Part shown: positions 54,010-63,197 of the stretch, one piece after another
Layout of the letters: the number at the start of each line of letters is the position of its first letter
How positions within the stretch are numbered: the stretch's first letter is position 1
Assembly (NCBI RefSeq): GCF_003977595.1
Contig: NZ_RYYR01000007.1
Span: 109,918-173,917 of the forward strand
From: Lysinibacillus antri
GTDB lineage: Bacteria; Bacillota; Bacilli; Bacillales_A; Planococcaceae
Direction of reading: 5' to 3'
DNA: 64,000 nt
Position numbers and translations under genes: made by a program
The notes under the pieces: model-generated
Databases searched by the model: none
Seen by the model: the letters and a program-made list of their open reading frames with translations, nothing else
What the model was told of the DNA's origin: nothing

Positions 54010-55479
54010 ATGTATACTGAAGAATTGATTAGTGCCATTCCATTTAAGGAAATTATCGGGCAATTGCCAAATACGATTGTAGATATTTCAATTGATTCAA
54101 GAAGCGTTCAACCAAAAAGCTTATTTATATGTATAAAAGGCTATACGGTAGATGGTCACGATTATGCCCAAAAAGCAGTAGAGATGGGGGCAACTGTCAT
54201 TGTAACGGAACGTCAATTGCAGTTAGAAGGCGAAATCGCTCAAATCATCGTGCAAGATACAAATCGTGCTTTAGGGATACTTGCTGCTAAATTTTTCGAT
54301 TATCCTTCCACTGATATGACAATGATTGGTGTTACAGGTACAAACGGCAAAACAAGTGTTTCTGGCATTATTCATCATATGTTGATTGGGATGGGCGAAA
54401 AGTCGGCTGTATCCGGTACGATTGGCTTTAATTTAAACGGAATCTTATACGAATCTGCCAATACGACAAGTGATGCCCTAAGTACGCAACAAATGATTTT
54501 CCGTGCTAAAATGGAAGGTTGCCATGCGATGGTGATGGAAGTATCTTCACACGGTTTAGCATTAGGTCGATTAGCTGGTGTTGATTATGACATTGCAGTG
54601 TTTACAAATTTAACCCATGACCATCTAGATTTCCACGGGACAATGGAAGAGTACGGCAATGCAAAAGGGTTGTTATTCTCTCAACTAGGTCAAGATTTTA
54701 CGAAAAATAAATATGCGGTATTAAATTCGGATGATCCATGGTCTGAAAAATATGCAAAAATGACTTCTTATCCTATATTGACATACGGTTTAGTTAATGA
54801 TGCCGTATTCAAAGCTGAAAACTGTTGTTATGATGATAACTTAACAACCTTTGATATGGTAACACCTGTAGGCACGTTCCCGGTATCCATGCAATTGATT
54901 GGGGAATTTAACGTGTATAATGTACTAGCTGCTACAGCTGTATTTTATGCACAAGGCTATGAAATGGATGTCATAATCGAGCAAATAGAAGATTTAGCCC
55001 CAGTACGCGGTCGAATGGAAAAGGTGAAAACAGACTTACCATTGAAAATTTTCATTGATTATGCACATACACCAGATGCCATTGAAAAAGCAATCAATGC
55101 AGCACTGCCCTATAAAAAACCGGAAAATAAATTAATTTTCTTAGTTGGTACAGGAGGAAATCGTGATAAGTCAAAACGACCTGCCATGGCGGAAAAAGCG
55201 TCAATAGCAGATTATGTCGTGTTAACAACAGACGACCCTCGATTCGAAGAGTATGATAGCATTACAGGCGATTTAGCAAAAGGCATGCTTCATGAAAATT
55301 ATGCATGTATCGGAGATCGTGCAGAAGCAGTTCGCCATGCCGTATCGGTAGCAGACCCTGGTGATATTATTATTTTTGCAGGTAAAGGTCATGAAGATTA
55401 TCAAATTATCGGAAATACAAAATATCCTCATAGTGATGCAGAAATCGCCATCGAAGCAGGACGTTTAAAATTTGTTTAA
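54010..55479 (+). CDS. murE: MurE-type UDP-MurNAc-tripeptide ligase
   Basis: A 489-residue Mur ligase. The N-terminal binding domain has DSRSVQPKSLFICIKG. The ATP loop is MIGVTGTNGKTS, followed by TTSDALSTQQM, VMEVSSHGLALGR and the ligase C-terminus FIDYAHTPDAIEKA. In the amino-acid recognition loop the motif reads DDPR (TTDDPRFEEYDS), not the DNPR seen in meso-diaminopimelate enzymes. It lies next to an M42 peptidase and prfC, not in a division cluster, so it may be a second copy. Confidence 0.9.
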   Translation: MYTEELISAIPFKEIIGQLPNTIVDISIDSRSVQPKSLFICIKGYTVDGHDYAQKAVEMGATVIVTERQLQLEGEIAQIIVQDTNRALGILAAKFFDYPSTDMTMIGVTGTNGKTSVSGIIHHMLIGMGEKSAVSGTIGFNLNGILYESANTTSDALSTQQMIFRAKMEGCHAMVMEVSSHGLALGRLAGVDYDIAVFTNLTHDHLDFHGTMEEYGNAKGLLFSQLGQDFTKNKYAVLNSDDPWSEKYAKMTSYPILTYGLVNDAVFKAENCCYDDNLTTFDMVTPVGTFPVSMQLIGEFNVYNVLAATAVFYAQGYEMDVIIEQIEDLAPVRGRMEKVKTDLPLKIFIDYAHTPDAIEKAINAALPYKKPENKLIFLVGTGGNRDKSKRPAMAEKASIADYVVLTTDDPRFEEYDSITGDLAKGMLHENYACIGDRAEAVRHAVSVADPGDIIIFAGKGHEDYQIIGNTKYPHSDAEIAIEAGRLKFV

Positions 55480-55481
55480 TT

Positions 55482-55673
55482 TTCATTCAGCAGAAGACTC
55501 CCATTTCTATAAGTGGGGGATGAATGAATAAAAGTAACGATTTCAGTGGGGGTTCAAACCCCGACTGAATGAAGATAAAGCCCCAGGCGGATGTCACAGA
55601 TTTCGTAAAGGAGTTGGCTCGTTTAAACACGAGTCCGAAATCTGGATGCAATTACGCCGAGGCGTAATTGATT
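55482..55673 (+). repeat. Dispersed multi-hairpin element, copy B2
   Basis: After CATTCAGC come a CTCCCATTTC/AAGTGGGGGA hairpin and CAGTGGGG/CCCCGACTG (near 55544-55567). GAAGATAAAGCCCCAGGCGG follows, then AGATTTCG/CGAAATCT enclosing CTCGT/ACGAG, and CAATTACGCC/GGCGTAATTG (to 55672). It matches B1 (52662-52790) in order and in much of the sequence. The first two hairpins resemble IS200/IS605-type ends. Confidence 0.75.
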
Positions 55674-55698
55674 AGATAGATAAAACTTTTTCGCTTTG

Positions 55699-55730
55699 CC
55701 CTCTCTAATTTTTAGTAGAGAGGGTTATTC
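55699..55730 (+). terminator. Hairpin upstream of prfC
   Basis: CCCTCTCTA and TAGAGAGGG are perfect nine-base arms followed by TTATTCT. This is probably the terminator of the M42-murE unit. Confidence 0.65.
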
Positions 55731-55812
55731 TATTGAAAATAAGAAAAAATGTTGTGTAACATGAGTAAATTCTTTTATGATAGGAAAGGTACAAATAAAG
55801 GAGACTTAAAAA

Positions 55813-57390
55813 ATGACGTCAAAATTAGAACAAGATATAACTGCTCGTCGTACGTTTGCCATCATCTCTCACCCGGATGCTGGGAAAACGACGATTACGG
55901 AAAAATTATTACTATTTGGTGGTGCCATTCGCGACGCTGGTACGGTTAAAGGTAAAAAGACAGGTAAATTTGCCACATCGGACTGGATGGAAATCGAAAA
56001 GCAACGTGGGATTTCGGTTACATCCTCTGTCATGCAATTTGACTATGATGGGTTTCGTGTCAATATTTTAGATACACCAGGTCACCAAGATTTCTCTGAA
56101 GATACGTATCGTACGTTAATGGCGGTGGATAGCGCGGTCATGGTAGTGGATGCGGCAAAGGGGATTGAGGCCCAAACTTTAAAATTATTCAAAGTATGTC
56201 GTATGCGCGGTATTCCTATTTTCACGTTTATTAATAAATTAGACCGTCAAGGGAAAGAACCACTTGAATTAATCGAAGAACTAGAAGAAGTACTTGGCAT
56301 TAATGCGTATCCAATGAACTGGCCAATTGGTATGGGGAAAGAGTTCCTAGGTATTTACGATCGTTATAATAAACGTGTTGAACAATTCCGCACAGAAGAA
56401 GCTGAACGCTTTTTACCAATCGATGAGGATGGAGAATTAGCTGTAGAGCATCCAATGAAACAGACTTCTTACTATACGCAAGCAATGGATGATATTTTAC
56501 TGTTAAATGAAGCGGGTAACCAATTCTCAGAGGACAAAATTCGCCGTGGTGAATTAACACCAGTATTTTTCGGTTCGGCATTAACGAATTTTGGTGTGCA
56601 AACATTTTTAGAAACGTATTTACAATTTGCTCCAGCTCCTCAACCACGTATTACGGAAGATGAGCAATTTATTGATCCGGTAGAGCACAACGATTTCTCT
56701 GGATTTATCTTTAAAATTCAAGCAAATATGAACCCAGCTCACCGCGATCGTATTGCCTTCGTTCGAATTGTATCGGGTAAATTTGAGCGTGGTATGAATA
56801 TTACACTTTCACGCACACAAAAATCATTTAAAGTATCACAATCAACGCAATTTTTAGCGGATGACCGTGAAACAGTAGATGAAGCAGTGGCAGGAGATAT
56901 TATTGGTCTTTATGACACGGGTACATATCAAATTGGTGATACAGTTGTCGGTGGAAAGAAAACATTCCAATTTGAAAAATTACCGCAATTTACTCCTGAG
57001 ATTTTCGTGCGCGTATCAGCGAAAAATGTTATGAAATCAAAGCAATTCCATAAAGGGATTCTTCAGCTTGTGCAAGAAGGAGCCATTCAATATTACAAGA
57101 CGTTGCATACGGAAGAAATTATTTTAGGTGCGGTAGGGCAACTGCAATTTGAAGTGTTCGAACACCGAATGAGAAACGAATATAATGTGGACGTTATTAT
57201 GCAGCCAATTGGTTCGAAAATTGCACGTTGGATTGAGAATGTAGAGGATGTAAAGGAATCGATGTCTTCTTCTCGCTCAATGTTAGTGAAGGACCGTTTT
57301 GATAATTTCGTATTTTTATTTGAAAATGAATTTGCGATGCGTTGGTTCTCTGAGAAAAATGAGCATATCAAATTATTTAGTTTATTATAA
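55813..57390 (+). CDS. prfC: Peptide chain release factor 3
   Basis: A 525-residue translational GTPase that removes RF1/RF2 from the ribosome after termination. G1 is [10 protein letters not shown]2 region [13 protein letters not shown]3 [13 protein letters not shown], and G4 INKLDRQGK. The C-terminal EF-G-like part has [22 protein letters not shown] 55813 follows AAAGGAGAC. Length and motifs are complete. Confidence 0.96.
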   Translation: MTSKLEQDITARRTFAIISHPDAGKTTITEKLLLFGGAIRDAGTVKGKKTGKFATSDWMEIEKQRGISVTSSVMQFDYDGFRVNILDTPGHQDFSEDTYRTLMAVDSAVMVVDAAKGIEAQTLKLFKVCRMRGIPIFTFINKLDRQGKEPLELIEELEEVLGINAYPMNWPIGMGKEFLGIYDRYNKRVEQFRTEEAERFLPIDEDGELAVEHPMKQTSYYTQAMDDILLLNEAGNQFSEDKIRRGELTPVFFGSALTNFGVQTFLETYLQFAPAPQPRITEDEQFIDPVEHNDFSGFIFKIQANMNPAHRDRIAFVRIVSGKFERGMNITLSRTQKSFKVSQSTQFLADDRETVDEAVAGDIIGLYDTGTYQIGDTVVGGKKTFQFEKLPQFTPEIFVRVSAKNVMKSKQFHKGILQLVQEGAIQYYKTLHTEEIILGAVGQLQFEVFEHRMRNEYNVDVIMQPIGSKIARWIENVEDVKESMSSSRSMLVKDRFDNFVFLFENEFAMRWFSEKNEHIKLFSLL

Positions 57391-57396
57391 TTTATC

Positions 57397-57427
57397 GAAA
57401 AAGCGCCAGTTGTTTGGCGTTTTTTTG
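57397..57427 (+). terminator. Terminator after prfC
   Basis: AAAAAGCGCCA and TTTGGCGTTTTT arms around GTTG, followed by more T residues. Confidence 0.88.
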
Positions 57428-57557
57428 TTTTTTGAAAATGATTACTTTAATTGTAGGCAAAATAACTATTGTAGCAGCTAAACTTATTTGCTTTCTCATT
57501 TCTAGTACAATTGTTAAAATGGAAACAAGTGGATATGTAGAAGGGGTGGGGAATATT

Positions 57558-58643
57558 ATGGGGATTCATTTTTTTACTGGTTTTCCGGGGTTTATTACAA
57601 GTCAATTAATTCGAACGGTATTCAAAAAGGGTATGACTAATAATGTGGTGGTTGTCGTGTTATCAACTGAAATAGGGAAAGCCGAAAAGGAAAGCCAATT
57701 GATTTTGCAGGAGTATCCGAATTGTCACATAGAAATTATTAAGGGCGATATAACTTTACCTAACTTAGCGATATCTGAGGAAACAATAAAAAGAGTAGCG
57801 AATGATATTACGATCTTTTGGCATCTTGCTGCAATTTATGACCTAGCTGTGCCTCGCGATTTAGCTTGGAAAGTAAATGTTCATGGCACCTCTATGGTAA
57901 ATAACTTTGTGAAGGCACTTCCAAATTTACAACGATATATGTATGTTAGTACGGCGTATGTGGCTGGTATGCGAGAAGGGGTGTTACTAGAAACGGAACT
58001 TTTGCGCCCAACTCAATTTAAAAATCATTACGAAGAAACGAAATATGAAGCTGAGCTATTGGTAGAAGATTTAAAACTACAAGTCCCCCTTACCATTATC
58101 CGTCCTGGTATTGTTAGAGGCCATTCGGAAACAGGTGAGACGATCAAGTTTGATGGGCCATACTTCTTTTTAAATATGATTGATCGCTTAAAAAGTTTGC
58201 CATTCATCCCTTACATCGGTAAGTCAAGTGCCACAATCAATGTTGTGCCTATCGATTTCATTTTAAACGCTGCTACCTTTATCTGTGAGGAAGAAAGTGC
58301 TGAAGGATTGACGCTCCATCTGACAGATCCAAATCCCCATCCAGTTCAAGAAGTATATCGTATGATGGTGAAGGAGATGACGGGAAAAAGCCCAAAAGGA
58401 AGATTACCGTTAGCATTAACACGTAAAACTATGGAAGTTAAAGGATTTAGAAAGTTTTTAGGTGTTGAAATAGAAACGTTGGATTATTTAACATGGAACG
58501 CAACCTTTGATTGTACACAGGCGAAAGAAGTATTAAAAAAGGGGAATATTACTTGTGCAGATTTTATTGCAACCATTCCGACTATGGTAAAATTTTATAA
58601 TGAGCATAAACATAATAAAAATTACCATATTGAAATAAAATAA
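57558..58643 (+). CDS. SDR protein of fatty acyl-CoA reductase-like (NAD_binding_4) type
   Basis: A 361-residue extended SDR. It starts MGIHFFTGFPGFITSQLIR with the Rossmann loop TGFPGFITS. Then FWHLAAIYDLAVP, YMYVSTAYVAGMRE and ETKYEAELLVED (YxxxK-like) follow. The pattern is that of the male-sterility/acyl-CoA reductase NAD-binding family, but without a reductase C-terminus. ATG 57558 is preceded by GAAGGGGTGGGG. The upstream in-frame start at 57414 lies in the prfC terminator. The substrate is unknown. Confidence 0.82.
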   Translation: MGIHFFTGFPGFITSQLIRTVFKKGMTNNVVVVVLSTEIGKAEKESQLILQEYPNCHIEIIKGDITLPNLAISEETIKRVANDITIFWHLAAIYDLAVPRDLAWKVNVHGTSMVNNFVKALPNLQRYMYVSTAYVAGMREGVLLETELLRPTQFKNHYEETKYEAELLVEDLKLQVPLTIIRPGIVRGHSETGETIKFDGPYFFLNMIDRLKSLPFIPYIGKSSATINVVPIDFILNAATFICEEESAEGLTLHLTDPNPHPVQEVYRMMVKEMTGKSPKGRLPLALTRKTMEVKGFRKFLGVEIETLDYLTWNATFDCTQAKEVLKKGNITCADFIATIPTMVKFYNEHKHNKNYHIEIK

Positions 58644-58648
58644 ACACT

Positions 58649-58677
58649 TTGCAAGAAGTGGAAACATATGTTATAAT
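58649..58677 (+). promoter_or_regulatory. Sigma-A promoter of Mn riboswitch-terC
   Basis: TTGCAA (58649-58654), a 17-bp spacer and TATAAT (58672-58677). It precedes the yybP-ykoY element by ~35 bp. Confidence 0.8.
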
Positions 58678-58712
58678 AATGTCACAGAAAATTAAATATC
58701 CATTTGACTATT

Positions 58713-58868
58713 GTCAAAGGGGAGTAGCTTATAAGTATTTTAAAAATACTTACTTCACATTCGTCATTACATGGTGTTTACCATCGGGTGTGAAAGCATA
58801 ATTGATTTAAACTAATTATTGCTTAGCAAGACCTTTGCCTATTATTAGGCAGAGGTCTTTTCTTTTTG
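58713..58868 (+). promoter_or_regulatory. yybP-ykoY manganese riboswitch with terminator
   Basis: The conserved 5' block CAAAGGGGAGTAGCTT (58715-58730) and the 3' block TAGCAAGACCTTTGCC (58824-58839) match the yybP-ykoY class. AAAGG pairs with CCTTT to close P1. The same CCTTT is used by the terminator GACCTTTGCCT/AGGCAGAGGTC (58830-58858), followed by TTTTCTTTTT. Mn2+ binding would favour P1 and expression of the downstream TerC-family gene. Confidence 0.93.
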
Positions 58869-58941
58869 CCTAAATGTGGAGAAATCTGTGCATATTAAAA
58901 TCTATTCAAAATGGGTATACAAAAGACAAGGAGGAACTTTC

Positions 58942-59715
58942 GTGGAAGCAATTTTATTGGAATACGCATGGGTACTATTAGTGCTCGTTGTATTAGAAGG
59001 TTTATTAGCAGCGGATAATGCAGTAGTTATGGCTGTAATGGTAAAACACTTACCTCAAGAACAACAGAAAAAGGCATTATTTTATGGATTAGTAGGGGCA
59101 TTTATTTTCCGTTTTGTTGCATTATTCTTAATTACAATATTGGTGAATTACTGGCAAATTCAAGCAATCGGTGCACTTTATCTCCTGTTCATCTCAATCA
59201 AACATATTTACGAACAGAAATTTAAGAAATCCGATGAGGGTGAGGATGAACTAGAAGAAGGTACGCAAAAAGGTAAAGGTTTTTGGGCTACCGTTGCAAA
59301 AGTAGAGCTTGCAGACATTGCCTTTGCTGTTGACTCAATGTTAGCTGCTGTAGCAATCGCGGTGACTTTACCTGAATTAGGAGATTTCCATATTGGTGGT
59401 ATTAATGCAGGGCAATTCGGCGTTATGTTCTTTGGTGGAATTGTCGGGATGATTATTATGCGATTTGCAGCACAATGGTTTGTTAAAGTGTTAAATGATT
59501 ACCCAGATTTAGAGACAGCGGCATTTTTAATTGTAGGTTGGGTAGGGGTGAAGTTAGTCGTATTAACATTATCTCATGATAAAGTTGGTATTCTTCCTCA
59601 CGAATTCCCACATTCTACAACTTGGAAGCTCATCTTCTGGGTTGTGCTACTTTTAATTGCTGTTCTTGGATGGTTTACGAGTGTTGCAAAGAAGAAAAAA
59701 GAGGTTATTGAATAA
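58942..59715 (+). CDS. TerC family membrane protein, YkoY-like Mn exporter
   Basis: A 257-residue membrane protein of the TerC/YceF/YkoY family, linked to manganese export. GTG 58942 follows CAAGGAGG. The first conserved acidic site is LAADNAVVMAVMV and the second DIAFAVDSMLAA. Seven or so hydrophobic segments are visible. The upstream in-frame ATG at 58876 lies just after the riboswitch terminator and lacks a ribosome site. The Mn riboswitch supports the transport role. Confidence 0.92.
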   Translation: MEAILLEYAWVLLVLVVLEGLLAADNAVVMAVMVKHLPQEQQKKALFYGLVGAFIFRFVALFLITILVNYWQIQAIGALYLLFISIKHIYEQKFKKSDEGEDELEEGTQKGKGFWATVAKVELADIAFAVDSMLAAVAIAVTLPELGDFHIGGINAGQFGVMFFGGIVGMIIMRFAAQWFVKVLNDYPDLETAAFLIVGWVGVKLVVLTLSHDKVGILPHEFPHSTTWKLIFWVVLLLIAVLGWFTSVAKKKKEVIE

Positions 59716-59724
59716 ATGAACGTC

Positions 59725-59760
59725 GAGGGGGACAGTTTAAAACTGTTCCTCTTTTCTTTT
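59725..59760 (+). terminator. Terminator after terC-type gene
   Basis: GAGG-GGACAGTTT and AAACTGTTCCTC arms are followed by TTTTCTTTT. Confidence 0.85.
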
Positions 59761-59819
59761 AGATAATTTTTTTTTATACTAGATAAATGTCCTAACTATT
59801 GTAAAAAGAGGCGAATAAT

Positions 59820-61169
59820 GTGGCTTTCAAAAAAAAACAGAACCGAGTAATCACGCCATTCCAACTTCTTGTATCGTATTATTTTATAGCAATTTCAATT
59901 TCGTTCTTACTATTACGAATCCCAGCAGTATATCTAGATGGGAAAGAAGTATCAATCGTTGATAGTCTCTTTACTGCGGTCAGTGCTGTTAGTGTTACAG
60001 GGTTAACCGTTTTTAATATATCTGCAACATTTACACCATTTGGTATTGTTGTTCTACTCGTTATTTTACAACTAGGTGCGATTGGTATTATGTCTCTTGG
60101 TACTTTTCTTTGGTTAATCACTGGGAAAAGAATTGGAATGCGTGAACGACAATTGATTATGATCGACCATAATCAATATCATGTTTCTGGAGTGGTCCAA
60201 CTTCTTAAGGAAATCGTAAAGCTTCTATTTATTATAGAAGCTATTGGGGCATTTATTCTTTCAATTCACTTTCACCAATATTTTGATACTTGGGGAGAAT
60301 CCGTAAAACACGGAATATTTGCATCAATATCAGCAACAACAAATGGTGGATTTGATTTAACAGGTGAAAGTTTAAAACCATATCATAACGATTATTTCGT
60401 GCAATTTATTACTATGATTCTTATCGTCCTAGGGGCAATCGGTTTTCCAGTGTTAATTGAAATAAAAAACTTTTTATTATCGAAAAACAGAACTGTGCGG
60501 TTTAGTTTATTTACAAAAATTACAGTCGTTACATACGGCATTTTGTTTGTCGTTGGAACAATTGTTATAGGATTTATCGAATCATTTCAATCCTTTCGTG
60601 GGATGCCGTGGCATGAAAAGCTTTTTACTGCAATGTTTCACTCCATATCGTCAAGGTCTGGCGGGTTAACGACATTTGATGTTTCGCAATTTAGTGAAGC
60701 GACAGATATTTTCTTAAGCTTCCTGATGTTTATTGGTTCATCACCTAGTTCTGTTGGTGGAGGAATCCGTACAACTACTTTTGCACTAGCAATTTTATTT
60801 TTATTTAATTTTGCAAATGGACGAACAGAAATCCAATTGTTTGGACGTGAAATTTATGTAATCGATATATTTCGATCGTATGTAGTTATCATTCTTGCTT
60901 TTTTCATGGTCATGATTGCTACCATGATTTTGTTAGTAACAGAACCTTCTGCAACTACAACACAAATCATTTTCGAAATCACTTCTGCTTTCGGAACGTG
61001 TGGAATGTCGCTAGGTATTACAGAAAATCTGTCGACAGAAGGTAAGTTTGTTATTATGGTATTAATGTTTATTGGACGTGTTGGACTCATTTCGTTTTTA
61101 TACACGTTAGGTGGCAAGGCCGATAAACTTCCATATCGATATCCGAAAGAACGTGTCATTATAGGATAA
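59820..61169 (+). CDS. KtrB/KtrD-type potassium transporter membrane subunit
   Basis: A 449-residue TrkH/KtrB-family channel for K+ (Na+-coupled in Ktr systems). The pore P-loops are visible: VSVTGLTVF, SATTNGGFDL, SSRSGGLTTFD and AFGTCGMSLG. The start is GTG 59820 with a weak AGAGGCG. No ktrA- or ktrC-type RCK subunit lies beside it, which fits a KtrD-type orphan subunit that borrows a cytosolic partner from elsewhere. A terminator follows. Confidence 0.92.
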   Translation: MAFKKKQNRVITPFQLLVSYYFIAISISFLLLRIPAVYLDGKEVSIVDSLFTAVSAVSVTGLTVFNISATFTPFGIVVLLVILQLGAIGIMSLGTFLWLITGKRIGMRERQLIMIDHNQYHVSGVVQLLKEIVKLLFIIEAIGAFILSIHFHQYFDTWGESVKHGIFASISATTNGGFDLTGESLKPYHNDYFVQFITMILIVLGAIGFPVLIEIKNFLLSKNRTVRFSLFTKITVVTYGILFVVGTIVIGFIESFQSFRGMPWHEKLFTAMFHSISSRSGGLTTFDVSQFSEATDIFLSFLMFIGSSPSSVGGGIRTTTFALAILFLFNFANGRTEIQLFGREIYVIDIFRSYVVIILAFFMVMIATMILLVTEPSATTTQIIFEITSAFGTCGMSLGITENLSTEGKFVIMVLMFIGRVGLISFLYTLGGKADKLPYRYPKERVIIG

Positions 61170-61177
61170 ATTATGTT

Positions 61178-61210
61178 GATGTCTCATAATCTTACATGAG
61201 GCATCTTTTT
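61178..61210 (+). terminator. Terminator after ktr gene
   Basis: GATGTCTCAT and ATGAGGCATC arms (one mismatch) followed by TTTTT. Confidence 0.82.
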
Positions 61211-61215
61211 ATATA

Positions 61216-61661
61216 TAAAAAGTACTATAAATATATGTTTAAAAATTTTCTGGAAAAATATATTAAATTTTTTTCGACAAATTAATACTAAGTTTTTTGT
61301 ACTTATTTATTCTAAAGTTAGGTTTGTAGGTAAATATACCTTTCGTCTCGAGTGATTGAATAAAAAATAAAAGGAAAAAATACGTAGAACTAAATACTTG
61401 TGATTATCATAAAAATACTTTTTTAAATAAAAAAATATGACGTATTAAATCGTAAAAATAAGAAATTGATAGTATTTACCCATTTTATTACCAAAAAAAT
61501 TGTGAAATAATTTGTAATAAATCTAAAATGTGAATATTTAGCAAATATAGAAAATGGCAGTCATAATCGTATCTTGTAAATAATAAACTAAATGTAAAAG
61601 ATTTGCGTGAAAAATAGAATGTAAGAGTATTTTTCCAAATGGAAGGATTGGTGTTTGCAAA
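61216..61661. other. AT-rich intergenic region before the kinase gene
   Basis: About 445 bp, very AT-rich, without a supported gene. A promoter for the kinase should lie here, but no strong -35/-10 pair stands out. AAGGATTGG at 61643 is the probable ribosome site region, somewhat distant from ATG 61662. Confidence 0.4.
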
Positions 61662-61964
61662 ATGGTGAAAACTGTTAGTCCTATATTTAGGAAATTGTTT
61701 CAAACCGTTCAAGATCCAGTACTTATTTTAAATACTTCTTGTCAAATTGAGTCAATCAATGACTGTGCAGCGCAATTATTAAACATAAATATTAAACAAA
61801 ACAATCAATTATCATTGGACGAGCAATCAGAAGTTCGATGGTCTGCTTTTGTTAATAGAATTCGTATGGATATGGGTGGTTTTTGTCTTTTAAGAGTTCG
61901 TGTTAATGAAGTTCAGTATAAAGAAATTAAACTAGCAGGCTATTATCATGAGAAAAAAATCTGA
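61662..61964 (+). pseudogene. N-terminal PAS segment of frameshifted histidine kinase
   Basis: A 100-residue frame starting at ATG 61662 that looks like a PAS-type sensor: LFQTVQDPVLILNTSCQIESIND. It breaks at an A7 run (61954-61960). Adding one A there continues the frame as EKKNLIFARIDIVKEAR into the kinase frame below. It is therefore the 5' half of a single kinase gene, not a separate protein. Translational or transcriptional slippage could still yield full-length protein. The break may also be a sequencing artefact. Confidence 0.75.
61954..61960 (+). other. A7 slippery run at the kinase frame break
   Basis: Seven consecutive A residues directly before the premature TGA. One more A would fuse the PAS segment to the downstream PAS-kinase frame. 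Homopolymers of this length are prone to replication slippage, to RNA polymerase slippage and to sequencing error. Confidence 0.7.
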
Positions 61965-63121
61965 TATTTGCGAGAATTGACATAGTAAAAGAAGCAAGAA
62001 AAGATGAATCAATCAGTTCAACAGCCTTTTCTATGATTGATGACGTAACGCATGGTCTTATTTTTACGAATATAGACGGCGAAATTGTCGAAATGAATGA
62101 ATTAGCCGCACAATATATTAATTGCGAGAAAAACGCATTAATTTATGAAGGGTATGAAAGAATTTTTGACAATTTAATAGATTATGAATTTCGTAAGTTG
62201 AAATTTATGGAAAAACTATTAAACAGTGGACGAGCTTCTTTAAATGTTGAATCTCATTTGGATAATGGGGAAGCATTGTTTCTTAAATTAGAGAGTAAAT
62301 TTAATTATAAGTTAGGTCTAATCGTCACAACGATTACAGATGAGACGGAACTTATTACACTGAAACGACAGCTTGAGCAGCAAAACTCATTAAATGCCAT
62401 TGGTGAAATGGCCGCAAGTATTGCCCATGAAATTCGAAACCCAATGACTTCTTTAAAAGGTTTTATTGAATTGTTAAAGATGAATTCAGCGGATGATAGC
62501 AAGAAATATCTAAATGTAATGGATTCTGAATTACATCGTATGGAATCTATTTTAAGTGATTTATTATATCTATCGAAACCTAAACAACGGTCGTTTGAAA
62601 CACTTTCTATTAATCAAGTGGTTGAAGAAGTAGTAGAATTAATGCAACCGCATGCAATTCAACATAATATTAATCTAATAATGAAATGCTATGATCCTTA
62701 CACAGCCAAAATTTTTGGAAATGAAAATCGATTAAAGCAAATGTTGATTAATTTAGTGAAGAATGCAATCGAAGTGATGCAAAATGGCGGAACGATTATG
62801 GTATCTATTGAATATACAGATGATGGCGTGTTACTTGCAGTTCAAGATGAAGGGCAAGGTATAGCTGAGGCGGAATTAAAGCAACTCTTTACACCTTTTT
62901 ATACGACGAAGGAAGCTGGAACTGGATTAGGGTTAGTATTGGTGAAAAAAGTTGTTGAAGAGCATAATGGTTCTGTTACTGTTGAAAGTTTTGTTGGTAA
63001 GGGGACAACCTTTAAAATTACAATACCGTTTTGTGAACAATCCTTCTGCTCAGAATATAAAGATGACCGAAGCAACTATTGGTTTGAAAATGATTCGAGA
63101 AAAACACTACCGGTTGTATAG
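61965..63121 (+). pseudogene. Histidine kinase body (PAS-HisKA-HATPase), frame-shifted from its N-terminus
   Basis: The downstream frame encodes a second PAS (DDVTHGLIFTNIDGEIVEMNE), a HisKA dimerisation domain with the H-box IAHEIRNPMTSLKGF, and the ATPase domain with N-box LVKNAIEVMQNGG, G1 DEGQGIAEAEL and G2 GTGLGLVLVKKVV. Its first in-frame ATG is 62033. With the 61662 segment it would be a ~486-residue soluble PAS kinase of the sporulation-kinase type. The MarR gene next door recalls the B. subtilis kinD-mhqR arrangement. ATG 62033 has no clear ribosome site. Confidence 0.82.
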
Positions 63122-63134
63122 TCTATGAATGTTT

Positions 63135-63164
63135 TTGACAAAGCTTTCTTTTTATCGATATAAT
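63135..63164 (+). promoter_or_regulatory. Sigma-A promoter of marR-type gene
   Basis: TTGACA (63135-63140), an 18-bp spacer and TATAAT (63159-63164). An imperfect palindrome (ATATAATGCATGTATAT) covers the -10 and may be an autoregulatory operator. Confidence 0.8.
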
Positions 63165-63197
63165 GCATGTATATATTGAAAAAGAGGATGATTTGTC

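Noticed and set aside
57414..57557. N-terminal extension of the SDR gene with a hydrophobic start
   Set aside because: It begins within the prfC terminator. ATG 57558 has a strong ribosome site and starts the Rossmann fold at the usual place.
58876..58941. Earlier ATG for the TerC-family gene
   Set aside because: No ribosome site, hydrophilic extension. GTG 58942 follows CAAGGAGG.
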